A stretch of 64,000 nt of DNA from an uncultured Prevotellaceae bacterium (GCA_902767775.1 CACXIP010000014.1:41211-105210), one strand, 5' to 3'. Positions 10,201 through 17,724 are shown, counted from the stretch's first letter. Translations and numbers: made by a program. The notes: a model not told the origin generated them from the letters alone.

Positions 10201-10662
10201 CATGCCATCCTCCACAGCCCTAACCACAGCCCTGATGCAATCTTCCGACACCCCTTTGAACGGCTGCGGTGAATACACCGCCGGCAACAGTCTCCGCAAG
10301 TTGTCAGGCAGCTGGATGTCATATATCTTCGTCACGAAGTGGCACACCGCCTTCACGTCGTATGGCCATTGCTGATTGAGTGTCGTCACATCGCATGTGT
10401 CCGTCTGACTGGCGCGGCATCTGAACGCATTGAGCCTCTGCATGTCGGCCATCGGATAATTCATCATGCGACACACATAGTCGAGTTTGGCAAACGGTCC
10501 CGAGAAGGTAAGCGCACTTGCAGCGGTCTGTTCATTGAGCACTTCGATGAAAACGACATACAGACGGTCATACCTGTGACGGATATCCTCCTGTTCGTCT
10601 TGGAGCAGTTCATGTATATCATCCATGACTGCCATCGCTCTAAGTTGGTTTTGATTGTCCAT
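7288..10662 (-). CDS. Dna2-like PD-(D/E)XK nuclease fused to SF1 helicase
   Basis: A protein of 1124 residues. Residues around 345-362 carry a RecB/Cas4-type nuclease core (GIQGRMD, then VEQKSGK), with Asp and Glu-x-Lys in the right order. A beta-rich linker follows at about 560-625. The C-terminal half is an SF1B helicase with Walker A GPPGTGKTS (about 701-709), Walker B VIDEASQ and the late motifs VERFQGSQ and LNVALTRAR of the Upf1/Dna2 group. Start 10662 is chosen because a -7 box at 10681-10688 leaves a leader of roughly a dozen bases; a longer reading to 10752 would begin upstream of that promoter. It probably acts in replication or repair; a defence role is possible but unsupported. Confidence 0.85.
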   Translation of the reverse strand: MDNQNQLRAMAVMDDIHELLQDEQEDIRHRYDRLYVVFIEVLNEQTAASALTFSGPFAKLDYVCRMMNYPMADMQRLNAFRCRASQTDTCDVTTLNQQWPYDVKAVCHFVTKIYDIQLPDNLRRLLPAVYSPQPFKGVSEDCIRAVVRAVEDGMLIVQSIDGDMRSVKVAYTESESSFGDFSYLKDMVQVGDRVNVVRPLLRDGVYHPQLIVYQPDFLMDISSVANCFEDYGATPYAYLVNMLAPPANSMALLFGNFASQLLDEAIHQGGQQREYAQSLRTFFRYNALKLSTCTDMNNEIFHENAKRQMRIIQGMVDVAFTQILGYDASKVLLEPSFFCEMLGIQGRMDLLQEDLKVLVEQKSGKMNYRGVHMEKHYVQVLLYRALLHYNYHIPNNQINSYLLYSKYEKGLLHEGPAPKLLADAMRVRNQIVALMLRLAEGEGRDIYGSLTPEKLKSKPVSEKFWMNYILPKLETVLRPIQNAEPLVADYFYRMLTFVAREQVLSKIGTPAKEASGLSALWNATAEEKRAAGSILDSLRITSLNDEGTDNGISEVVLSRTEQQDDSLPNFREGDIVVLYPYENGRLPNATQTMVIRGSLTHLTPDSVTLKLRAPQKNTSVFKLREENVRWAIEHDFMESSFTSLYKSVASVLTALPDRQQLLLAQRKPRVNTARQPIGSYGAFDEMVRRFVRTEDFFILIGPPGTGKTSHGLVNILQEELAAGGSVLLLSYTNRAVNEICSKLVEHNIDFLRLGNSATCPEEYRDHVVGLRAEALGNVTKVKQMLTNAKVVVATTTTMLGNTDLFSLRDFSLAVIDEASQILEPHLLGILCAQHRGGNAIRKFVLIGDHKQLPAVVQQTEESSRVAEASLINMGLVDCRLSLFERLLHACRDKEECVYQFEKQGRMHHDVALFPNRAFYHGTLDEVPLAHQRCGLSFAQVEQDNATQQLLASHRVVFTAVWPEKMTGYGKTNHEEAAVIARIVKEIYSLYVNNGKSFLPKETIGVIVPYRHQIAAIQKQLKQTDIAPLMDIDIDTVERFQGSQREVIIYGFTIQRYSQLDFLTANIFEEEGAVIDRKLNVALTRAREQMVVVGNPDLLNHVHVFRNLIAHVRENGCYVNACDLE

Positions 10663-10680
10663 ATCAAGAATAATGATGCA

Positions 10681-10688
10681 CAAAGTTA
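10681..10688 (-). promoter_or_regulatory. -7 promoter box TAACTTTG for the nuclease-helicase
   Basis: Read on the minus strand, the box fits TAnnTTTG and would start transcription near 10674, just before ATG 10662. This excludes the upstream in-frame codons as translation starts. Confidence 0.55.
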
Positions 10689-10732
10689 AAAAAAATAGCT
10701 GACAAAAATGACCGATTATGAAAAAAATCCTA

Positions 10733-10740
10733 TATCTTTG
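10733..10740 (+). promoter_or_regulatory. -7 promoter box TATCTTTG for the racemase operon
   Basis: A perfect -7 consensus 92 bases before the ATG at 10833, divergent from the helicase promoter. It would give a leader of about 85 bases. No clear -33 TTG is visible. Confidence 0.6.
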
Positions 10741-10832
10741 CATCATCATCAAATGCTGATAATCTTAGTCATTTGTTCATACTCCTTATCTACTAAACAC
10801 CGCAAGAAATCACATATCTAAACTACTAAAAT

Positions 10833-11495
10833 ATGAAACGCGTATTTTGTGTCCACACCGCGATGGCTCTTGTAGGGCCATTGACTGAGATTTTCAAGAA
10901 ATATCTGCCCGAGGTGAAGCTCAACCATATTGCCGACGACAGCCTGATACAGGAGGTGATAGCCAACGATGGCGTGACGCCCGCCGTGCGCCGCCGCCTG
11001 CTGTCGTACTACACCGCTGCTGCCGACGGAGGTGCCGATGTGGTGTTCAACACGTGCTCCTCAGTAGGCGACATTGCCGACCTGGGCGACACCATCGCAC
11101 CCATCCCCGTTTTCCGCATCGATTACCCAATGGCTGCCAAAGCCGTGGTAGAGGCCGACCGCATCGGTGTCATCTCCACCCTACCCACCACACTCGCCCC
11201 CACACGACGGTTGCTTGAGCGTACCGCCAAAGAGGCAGGGCGCACGGTGACGTTGGTCGACGGACTGGCAGCAGGCGCCTTCCAGGCAGGACAGTCTGGC
11301 GATGGCGAGACACACGACCGCCTCATTGCCGAGGCAGCCGCCAAGATTGCTGACGATGTTGACCTATTTGTGCTCGCCCAAGGGTCGATGGCCCGCATGG
11401 AAGAGCGCCTTTCCGACATCACGGGCAAGCCTGTCCTGTCGAGTCCCGTACTCGGCGTGAAAGGCCTGCGTGAGTTCCTGCAGATCAACAAATGA
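10833..11495 (+). CDS. Asp/Glu/hydantoin racemase-family protein
   Basis: A 220-residue protein with the two-lobed Asp/Glu racemase fold. The first catalytic Cys is in VVFNTCSSVGD (about residue 74). The position of the second Cys reads LAQGSMARM, so the usual second cysteine appears to be replaced. That would disfavour a classical two-base racemase and fits decarboxylase- or isomerase-like members. It overlaps the MFS gene by four bases (ATGA), so the two are translationally coupled and the transporter may bring in its substrate. Confidence 0.8.
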   Translation: MKRVFCVHTAMALVGPLTEIFKKYLPEVKLNHIADDSLIQEVIANDGVTPAVRRRLLSYYTAAADGGADVVFNTCSSVGDIADLGDTIAPIPVFRIDYPMAAKAVVEADRIGVISTLPTTLAPTRRLLERTAKEAGRTVTLVDGLAAGAFQAGQSGDGETHDRLIAEAAAKIADDVDLFVLAQGSMARMEERLSDITGKPVLSSPVLGVKGLREFLQINK

Positions 11496-12736
11496 TGAAA
11501 AGCCGTCATGCCATCCTCGCCATGCTCGTGCTCTTGGGCATGGTGACTTTCCTCGACCGCATCAACATCAGTGTGGCTGGGTCGTCAATCATGCACGACC
11601 TCCATCTGTCAGCCTCGCAGTGGGGCTGGGTGCAGAGCGCCTTCATCCTCTCCTATGGTCTGATGCAGATACCCATGGGTGCTTTTGGCGACCGCCATGG
11701 ACACCGAAAGGTACTCACTCTGATTGTGATGTGGTGGTCGCTGTTCACCTGCTTCACCGGCATGGCAGGCGGACTGGCATCGCTGATTGTCATCCGCTTC
11801 ATGTTCGGCATTGGCGAGGCTGGCAGTTCCCCCTGCTCCACCGGTGTCATCAGCCGCTGGTTTCCCAAGGACGAGGTCGGCAAGGCACAAGGTTATGTGT
11901 GGGCAGCCAGTCGCATGGGTGGTGCCCTTACCCCTTTCGTGGTGATTCCCGTCATGGCATGGATGGGTTGGCGCTCCGCCTTTTACCTCCTTGGCGTACT
12001 CGGCATGGTGTGGGCAGCCGTGTGGTATTTCTGCTATCGCGACCGACAGTCAGAACCCGTTTCGACAGCTTCTGGTGCTACGCAAACAGTTACTTTGGAG
12101 ACAGTTACAAATACCACTCCTGCTAAGGTCAGCATTCCCTGGCACAAGATTCTCCATTCCGGACAGTTCTGGATTATCTGCGGGATGTATTTCTTCTACG
12201 CCTTTGGCAGTTGGTTTTTCTTCAGTTGGTTCCCCACGTTTATGGAACTCGGCCGTGGCTTTGCCAAGAGCGAACTCACCTATGCCGTCGCCGTTCCCTT
12301 TGTGATGAGCATGGTCGGCAACATCACCGGCGGCTATCTCACCGACCGTCTCTCGAGGCGCTATGGCGTGAGCATCGGGCGCAAGGCACTCGGTTCCACC
12401 TCTCTCGCCGTCTCCGCCGTCTGTATGTTCCTCGCCGCCTTCATCCCTGGTAAAATGGCTGTCTTCGTGTTCTTATCGCTTTGTTTCGGCATCTTCGACC
12501 TGATGTTGCCCAGTGCCTGGGCACTCTGCATTGACCTCGGCAAGCACCATGCCGGCACCATCTCCGGTGCGATGAACACGGCCGGCAACATCGGTGGTTT
12601 CTTCTGCGGCATCATTTTCGGCATGCTCGTTGAGTCATCGGGCAACTATAATCTGCCACTCTACATGATTGCCGCCATGCTACTGGTGAGTGCCGTCCTG
12701 TTCGCTTTCATCAGGCCCGACAAACCAATAGTGTGA
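11492..12736 (+). CDS. MFS transporter, anion:cation symporter type
   Basis: A 414-residue permease with twelve predicted helices. The loop after helix 2 has the MFS signature GAFGDRHGHRKV, and the N-terminus (LDRINISVAGSSI) matches the ACS family that takes up hexuronates, glucarate, galactonate or tartrate. A hydrophilic central loop (about 180-215) separates the halves. Coupling to the racemase-like gene suggests uptake of an organic or sugar acid. It converges on the RT gene with a 24-base gap. Confidence 0.88.
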   Translation: MMKSRHAILAMLVLLGMVTFLDRINISVAGSSIMHDLHLSASQWGWVQSAFILSYGLMQIPMGAFGDRHGHRKVLTLIVMWWSLFTCFTGMAGGLASLIVIRFMFGIGEAGSSPCSTGVISRWFPKDEVGKAQGYVWAASRMGGALTPFVVIPVMAWMGWRSAFYLLGVLGMVWAAVWYFCYRDRQSEPVSTASGATQTVTLETVTNTTPAKVSIPWHKILHSGQFWIICGMYFFYAFGSWFFFSWFPTFMELGRGFAKSELTYAVAVPFVMSMVGNITGGYLTDRLSRRYGVSIGRKALGSTSLAVSAVCMFLAAFIPGKMAVFVFLSLCFGIFDLMLPSAWALCIDLGKHHAGTISGAMNTAGNIGGFFCGIIFGMLVESSGNYNLPLYMIAAMLLVSAVLFAFIRPDKPIV

Positions 12737-12760
12737 AAGAGTAGGAAAAGGTGTGGCTGC

Positions 12761-14422
12761 CTATCCTTCTAATGCAGAGAGATATTCCGTAATATCCATC
12801 GCATCTTGATAAGCTCTTGACTCCCTGAAGACAATGATGGGTGTCACCTTCTCCAAGGTGTCTTTGTTGATGACGGATGCGACAGGAAGATTGGCGGTAA
12901 GTTCGGGCTTCAGCCAGGCGTTGTTCCACAATGGAGTGCTAAAGTTCCCCATCACCAATTGACAGAGGCGCATGGTGTATGGCGACTTCTTGCGCTTCTT
13001 GTCCTGGGTGTAAGTGATGTTCTGGAGCCACAGTTGGTTGTATTCTGAGTTGGGCTGACCACACAACTTACCATACACCTTATCGATGATATCACGCTTC
13101 TCCTTCATATCCTCCATCGAATCTACAACCCGGCTGATGACACGGAGGGCATAATGGCTGAGGGTGACATTCTCCAATGCAATTTGCGTGGCAACAGCTG
13201 AGATGGCACGGATGTTCTCTAATATCTTGCCTGCTATCAGTATTTCATCTTCGTCTTTGTCTCCCTTGCTTCTGAAAAGGACATTGGGGGATTTTTTCCT
13301 CTTCCTGGGCTTCAACCTCTCTTCAATGCGTTTGTCAAGATTTGAGAGCATGTTACGTATCTGACCGCTGTTGGGATATTGACGCGCGAACATCAGGATG
13401 TAGAGCAGGTGTTTCTGTATGCCGTCAAAGTCACACCCTTTCTTGTTGAAGATGGGCGTATTGAAGATATAGAACAACTTGTCGGGTTTGATGGAGTCGG
13501 TCACGATGGACTCGCTGATTCTGGTTTTCTGGGAGTTCATCCTGAAATTCAGGCTCTCCAAAACAGATTGCAGGGTGTAGGAAATCTCCTCAAGGGCATC
13601 CTTATCGTTGCAGAAAATCCGATAGTCGTCACGATAGCGCAAAACCTCATACGCCGGGAAGGTTTTCTTCTTTCTTTTGTATGATGCCGCCAACTTCTGC
13701 AAAGCCTCATGCAGCAGGAGGTCGGAATAGCCAAGCACTATCTCACCGACGAAGTCGAACAACACACTGCCCTGAGGAATACCAATATTGTGCCCATGCT
13801 GAAGAGCGCGGAGGTATTTCTGAATGTTTTTTGCCAACTGGTGATTATCGGCATTCTCTTGTTTGGTATTCTTGCACAGCAACGCCCATTCGACGGACTG
13901 CGGGTTGATGCTGCCATAGCAGTTGGTGATATCAGTAACAAACATATAGCGGTATTCCAGCGACAGTTCCAAGGAGCGCTGCTCAATAGAATTCCACCAA
14001 TTGAGGATGGTAGCTGCCTTATTGAATTGTTCCACTTTTTCAGGTATCAGCGGCATGGCACATGAAGAGATGTGAGGCACGGCAAATGCCTTGAAACATT
14101 TCTGAATGCTCTCCCATCCCGTCGCGCTGCACAATTCCCGTGCCAGGAAATAATATAGGTATGGGTTGGCAAGAATCAGCGGACGAACGGCATACCGACC
14201 ATCCTTGTTCAAAAGGATGTCGAGATTGACATTTTCCAAATCATCTGGTTGGACGTCTGTCAAGCAGTCATCGTACTCCTTATCAGCGATTGTCTCCTTG
14301 ACATATGCAAGGACCCTATTGAAATCAAAATACTCGGGGAGTTCAAAACCATGGAATTGCTCAGACTTCATAAAGAAATCCAAAGCCTCGTCATGACTTA
14401 AGGAAAGGACAAATTTTGGCAT
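12761..14422 (-). CDS. Reverse transcriptase of the unknown-group/Abi defence type (DRT-like)
   Basis: A protein of 553 residues counted from MPKFVLSL. Palm motif A is VTDITNCYGSI (Asp164), motif B is GIPQGSV (214-220) and motif C is RYRDDYRIF (YRDD at 263-266), followed by QKTRIS (about 298-303). The first 150 residues (LPEYFDFNRVL and on) and last 220 are mostly helical and match no domain I can name. There is no maturase X domain, HNH nuclease or retron-type signature. This architecture is known from UG/Abi/DRT anti-phage RTs. The gene is visibly more AT-rich than its neighbours, stands alone, and has a repeat-rich upstream region. Start 14422 is preferred because the 42 upstream codons read like leader sequence; a start as far up as 14548 cannot be excluded. 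Confidence 0.85.
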   Translation of the reverse strand: MPKFVLSLSHDEALDFFMKSEQFHGFELPEYFDFNRVLAYVKETIADKEYDDCLTDVQPDDLENVNLDILLNKDGRYAVRPLILANPYLYYFLARELCSATGWESIQKCFKAFAVPHISSCAMPLIPEKVEQFNKAATILNWWNSIEQRSLELSLEYRYMFVTDITNCYGSINPQSVEWALLCKNTKQENADNHQLAKNIQKYLRALQHGHNIGIPQGSVLFDFVGEIVLGYSDLLLHEALQKLAASYKRKKKTFPAYEVLRYRDDYRIFCNDKDALEEISYTLQSVLESLNFRMNSQKTRISESIVTDSIKPDKLFYIFNTPIFNKKGCDFDGIQKHLLYILMFARQYPNSGQIRNMLSNLDKRIEERLKPRKRKKSPNVLFRSKGDKDEDEILIAGKILENIRAISAVATQIALENVTLSHYALRVISRVVDSMEDMKEKRDIIDKVYGKLCGQPNSEYNQLWLQNITYTQDKKRKKSPYTMRLCQLVMGNFSTPLWNNAWLKPELTANLPVASVINKDTLEKVTPIIVFRESRAYQDAMDITEYLSALEG

Positions 14423-14551
14423 AAAATATTGTTTTGGTTGTAAATTTTTTTGATAGTTCTCTTGTTGAATCGGTTGGTAGTTATTTTGTCTTGGTATTTC
14501 TATAACCTTGATGTCAATATAGAGTGAAATTGAAGTTTTTTCTATCACTCT

Positions 14552-14569
14552 ATGGTCAAAATGACATTC
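14552..14569. repeat. Direct repeat copy 1, ATGGTCAAAATGACATTC
   Basis: An 18-base word found again exactly at 14918-14935. It contains the inverted repeat GTCA-AAA-TGAC. Similarity continues for about 20 bases to the right with a few mismatches. Confidence 0.9.
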
Positions 14570-14581
14570 CTTTTTTCATTT

Positions 14582-14611
14582 CGAATCAAGGGGACGCGAA
14601 TCAAGGGGACG
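14582..14611. repeat. 15-bp tandem repeat CGAATCAAGGGGACG x2
   Basis: Two perfect adjacent copies. The word resembles the core of REP-like elements associated with RAYT transposases in many genomes, but no RAYT gene is in the window, so that link is an inference. Confidence 0.85.
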
Positions 14612-14714
14612 GAGATTTTGATACGTTATCGTCTTCTTGTCATTTTATCAACCATTCTGGGAGTAATTTAGTGATGATATCTGCGGTCATAGGCAGACTT
14701 TGCTGACAGCCATA

Positions 14715-14776
14715 ACATAAGGTAACACAACCATAACAAGTCACAACATAAGGTAACATAACTATAACAAGCCATA
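14715..14776. repeat. 31-bp tandem repeat, two copies
   Basis: Copies at 14715-14745 and 14746-14776 both begin ACATAAGGTAACA and differ only by C/T changes. Partial unit ends flank both sides. The words CATAACA and GTAACA recur within it. Confidence 0.88.
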
Positions 14777-14818
14777 ACAAAAATAACTGAGTCTGAGTCT
14801 GATTATGATTCAAAGAAA

Positions 14819-14860
14819 AAAGAAACTTCTCCAAGGAGAAGCAAAGAAAAAAGTTTCTTT
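14819..14860. other. Two-part hairpin near the RT leader
   Basis: An inner stem CTTCTCC/GGAGAAG (14826-14841) sits directly inside an outer pair AAAGAAAC/GTTTCTTT (14819-14826 with 14853-14860). The word CAAAGAAAAAA occurs twice (14811 and 14842). It could be part of an RNA or a weak terminator. Confidence 0.55.
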
Positions 14861-14917
14861 GTCACTCGCGACTTCCATAACTTCTGCTACTCCCGTCAGG
14901 TTAGATGAGATGAAGCA

Positions 14918-14935
14918 ATGGTCAAAATGACATTC
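14918..14935. repeat. Direct repeat copy 2, upstream of the sulfatase promoter
   Basis: An exact 18-base match to 14552-14569, ending 19 bases before the TATCTTTG box at 14955. It therefore covers the -33 region of that promoter and could be a regulator site. Confidence 0.85.
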
Positions 14936-14954
14936 GTTATTTCCATATCGCAAT

Positions 14955-14962
14955 TATCTTTG
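14955..14962 (+). promoter_or_regulatory. -7 promoter box TATCTTTG for the sulfatase
   Basis: A perfect -7 consensus, with expected transcription start near 14969. It is compatible with translation from 14989 or, more likely, 15085. Confidence 0.6.
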
Positions 14963-15084
14963 CAGCAGCACCAATGCCATGATGAGGGATGGCAAAATTG
15001 TTGGATGCTTTGCCTTGTTTTTCCAGATTATTCCGTAAATTTGCTGCGTGGGAAGACACAGCAAGCATAATAAAAACTACTGGC

Positions 15085-16530
15085 ATGAAGAGAAACAAAC
15101 ACAATAGAGGGAAAAGAACCATACAGTTAAGCGGCAAGCAGGTCTTCCGATTCGGAAGTCTGGTGGCGGCAGGAATCATCATCCCCCATGCGGCAGAAGG
15201 CGGGACACCCAAAACCAAAGCAACACCGGAAAGGCCAAACATCATCTTCATCCTGGCAGATGATATGGGATACGGCGATTTGTCGTGCTACGGCAGCGAG
15301 TATGTGAAGACACCCAACATCGACCAATTGGCGGCCACAGGCACCCGATTCACACAGTGCTACGCAGGAAGCGGCATCAGTTCACCCTCTCGCTGTTCGC
15401 TGATGACTGGCAAGAACACAGGCAACACACGCATCCGCGACAACCAATGTCCGGTGGGCGGCATCCAAGGGATAAAAATCAATGCCAATGGCGACACGAC
15501 ATATATCCGCCGTGCCAACCTGTTGCCCGAGGACACCACCCTCGCCACCGTGGTGGGAGCCGCCGGCTACCGCACCTGTCTGGTGAACAAATGGCACCTT
15601 GACGGCTATGACCCCGGGGCATCGCCTAACCATCGTGGGTTTGACGAGTTCTATGGTTGGACCATCTCTACCGTACATTCCAACTCGCCCTATTACTATC
15701 CCTACTACCGTTTCGACAACGACAAGCTCATCCACATCAAGGCTAACGCACACGACCGTCATGTGAAGCACAACACCGACCTGTCGACCGATGATGCCAT
15801 CAAGTTCATCAAGCGCAACAAGAACAATCCCTTCTTCCTCTACCTCGCCTTCGACGCACCCCACGAGCCATATATCATCGACAATACGGTGTGGTATGAT
15901 GATGAGGAATGGGATATGAACACCAAGCGCTACGCGGCACTCATCACCCACATGGATGCCGCCATCGGTCGGTTGCTGAAAGAACTCGACCGTCTGCACC
16001 TGCGCGACAACACGTTGGTCATCTTCGCCTCAGACAATGGTGCTGCCGTACAGGCGCCCCTAAAGCTGTTCAACTGCAACGCGGGATTCAGGGGCCGCAA
16101 GGGGCAGTTGTATGAGGGTGGCATCCGTGTTCCGCTCATCGTCAACCAGCCAGGGCGTGTGCCTGTGCAGACTCTCGACAACATCATCTATTTCCCCGAC
16201 ATCATGCCCACCTTCGCAGCGCTGACTGGAGCGACAGCCCATCTGCCACAAGGCATCAACGGCATCAACATCCTACCGTTGTTCTATGGGCAACAGGTGG
16301 ACACCGACAACCGTATGCTCTACTGGGAATTCACGGGCAAGCAGCGGGCAGCACGGCGTGGCGACTGGAAATGTGTGACGGTGAAGCGTGACGCACCACT
16401 GGAGTTGTACAACCTGCGCGAAGATGTGACGGAGAGCCATAACCTGGCTGACCAATACCCTGAGATGGTGGAAGAGTTTGACCGTGAGATGAAGGCAGGG
16501 AGGACACCATCCGAATACTGGCCGGACTGA
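15085..16530 (+). CDS. Sulfatase, formylglycine-dependent Ser-type
   Basis: An alkaline-phosphatase-superfamily sulfatase of about 481 residues from MKRNKHNR. The metal-binding start ILADDMGYGDLSCYG carries the first Asp pair. The signature SSPSRCSLMTGKNTG has Ser where Cys-type enzymes have Cys, so the formylglycine should come from Ser. The region LVIFASDNGA has the later metal ligands. The first 30 residues contain a twin-arginine-free hydrophobic stretch (FGSLVAAGIIIPHAA), so export is likely. An in-frame ATG exists at 14989, but the added peptide is not family-like. It converges on an anSME maturase six bases away. The substrate (mucin or glycosaminoglycan sulfate) is unknown. Confidence 0.9.
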   Translation: MKRNKHNRGKRTIQLSGKQVFRFGSLVAAGIIIPHAAEGGTPKTKATPERPNIIFILADDMGYGDLSCYGSEYVKTPNIDQLAATGTRFTQCYAGSGISSPSRCSLMTGKNTGNTRIRDNQCPVGGIQGIKINANGDTTYIRRANLLPEDTTLATVVGAAGYRTCLVNKWHLDGYDPGASPNHRGFDEFYGWTISTVHSNSPYYYPYYRFDNDKLIHIKANAHDRHVKHNTDLSTDDAIKFIKRNKNNPFFLYLAFDAPHEPYIIDNTVWYDDEEWDMNTKRYAALITHMDAAIGRLLKELDRLHLRDNTLVIFASDNGAAVQAPLKLFNCNAGFRGRKGQLYEGGIRVPLIVNQPGRVPVQTLDNIIYFPDIMPTFAALTGATAHLPQGINGINILPLFYGQQVDTDNRMLYWEFTGKQRAARRGDWKCVTVKRDAPLELYNLREDVTESHNLADQYPEMVEEFDREMKAGRTPSEYWPD

Positions 16531-16536
16531 ATTGTG

Positions 16537-17700
16537 TCACGTTGAAGACAGTCGTTCAGCCATGTCGCGCATGAAAGGCTCGGTATGGGCAAAAAACTGT
16601 CGATAGCCCTCGCAAAGGTAGTTGAGGCGAGGGGAACCAGGACTGGTAGGGATGAGTCGGTTTTTCGGACACTCGCCATGGCAAATGAACTCATACGGGC
16701 ATGAGCGGCACTGTTGTGGAAGGGAGGTCTTGAGGGTGCGGAAGACGTTCTGCTGGGCACTGTAGACAAGTTCCGCCAGCGGCTGCTCAAGGATATTGCC
16801 CAAGCGATGTTCTGGAAAGACAAAATGGTCGCACGAATAGACATCGCCATTGAACTCCATCACCAAGGCATGACCACACTTCGCTGCCATGGAGCACACA
16901 CCAGGCTCGATGCCCATATAGTTGGCGAGCACCGACTCGAACAACTGCACATAATACTCACCCACATCTTGTTTCCGCCATTCATCAAAGACGGCACAAA
17001 GGAAATTGCCCCACTGTTGCGGCGTGACCGACTCAGGAGTCATGACTGGCGGTTCAGTTCCAGAAGGTCGGTTGACCGTCTCCACGATGGGTGTGAACTG
17101 GATGTACCGGCAACCGATGTCCCTGAAGAAATGATAGAACTCACGAGGATGGTCAGCATTGAGCCTGTTGACCACCGCCATGGCATTCCACATCACCCCG
17201 TGGCGGTCGAGCATCTCGATTGCCCGCATCACCTGATGGTGCGTCCCCCCACCCCGCCGGTCTTTGCGATACGCATCATGAAGTGGCTGCGGTCCATCGA
17301 CGGAAAGTCCCACCAACCATCCATTGTCGTGAAAGAAGCGGCACCACTCCTCGGTGAGCAGCGTCCCATTGGTCTGAATGCAGTTGTCGACAACATGCCG
17401 TCCCGCATACCGATGCTGCAGGGCAATGGCATTTTGATAGAACGAGAGGGGGCGCAGCAGCGTCTCTCCGCCGTGCCAGGAGAAAAGCACCTCGCGCTGC
17501 GGCTGCATGGCGATATACTGCCGAGTGAACTCCTCCAGCAGGCTGTCGCTCATGACATGGTGCGGTATGTCACTGTAGAGACCGGACTTATCCAAGTAAT
17601 AGCAGTAGCGACATGATAGGTTGCACCGCGCCCCAGCGGGTTTTAGCATCACATAGACGGGATGCACGAAAGGCGATATGGCATTGGGAATGGTTTCCAT
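16537..17700 (-). CDS. Anaerobic sulfatase-maturating radical SAM enzyme
   Basis: A 387-residue radical SAM protein. The N-terminal cluster is CNLSCRYCYY (CxxxCxxC), and the C-terminal SPASM-type cysteines include CRSCPYEFICHGECPKNR. This is the anSME layout, which oxidises a Ser or Cys in sulfatases to formylglycine without oxygen. Its sulfatase partner lies immediately convergent. Start 17700 is used because a minus-strand -7 box at 17725-17732 places transcription start near 17718, downstream of the in-frame ATG at 17727. Confidence 0.93.
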   Translation of the reverse strand: METIPNAISPFVHPVYVMLKPAGARCNLSCRYCYYLDKSGLYSDIPHHVMSDSLLEEFTRQYIAMQPQREVLFSWHGGETLLRPLSFYQNAIALQHRYAGRHVVDNCIQTNGTLLTEEWCRFFHDNGWLVGLSVDGPQPLHDAYRKDRRGGGTHHQVMRAIEMLDRHGVMWNAMAVVNRLNADHPREFYHFFRDIGCRYIQFTPIVETVNRPSGTEPPVMTPESVTPQQWGNFLCAVFDEWRKQDVGEYYVQLFESVLANYMGIEPGVCSMAAKCGHALVMEFNGDVYSCDHFVFPEHRLGNILEQPLAELVYSAQQNVFRTLKTSLPQQCRSCPYEFICHGECPKNRLIPTSPGSPRLNYLCEGYRQFFAHTEPFMRDMAERLSST

Positions 17701-17724
17701 CCTTGGCAGTTTTTCTCGTCGATG

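Larger units (their letters stand above)
14549..14917 (-). ncRNA. Candidate structured RNA or regulatory region upstream of the RT
   Basis: The stretch 14423-15084 between RT and sulfatase has no convincing gene. It contains a 7-bp stem AGAGTGA/TCACTCT (14521-14551), a 15-base tandem repeat, a 31-base tandem repeat and a two-part hairpin. DRT2 and DRT9 systems encode a noncoding RNA next to the RT, so an RNA read toward the RT is a reasonable hypothesis. I see no clear TAnnTTTG box on the minus strand here, and strand and ends are guesses. Confidence 0.3.

Noticed and set aside
12761-14422. Group II intron or retron RT
   Set aside because: No maturase or HNH domain, no intron domain V-like structure seen, and no retron msr/msd pattern or effector gene. 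The motif spacing fits UG/Abi RTs better.
14582-14776. Possible CRISPR array near the RT gene
   Set aside because: Repeats are directly adjacent without spacers and no cas genes are present.
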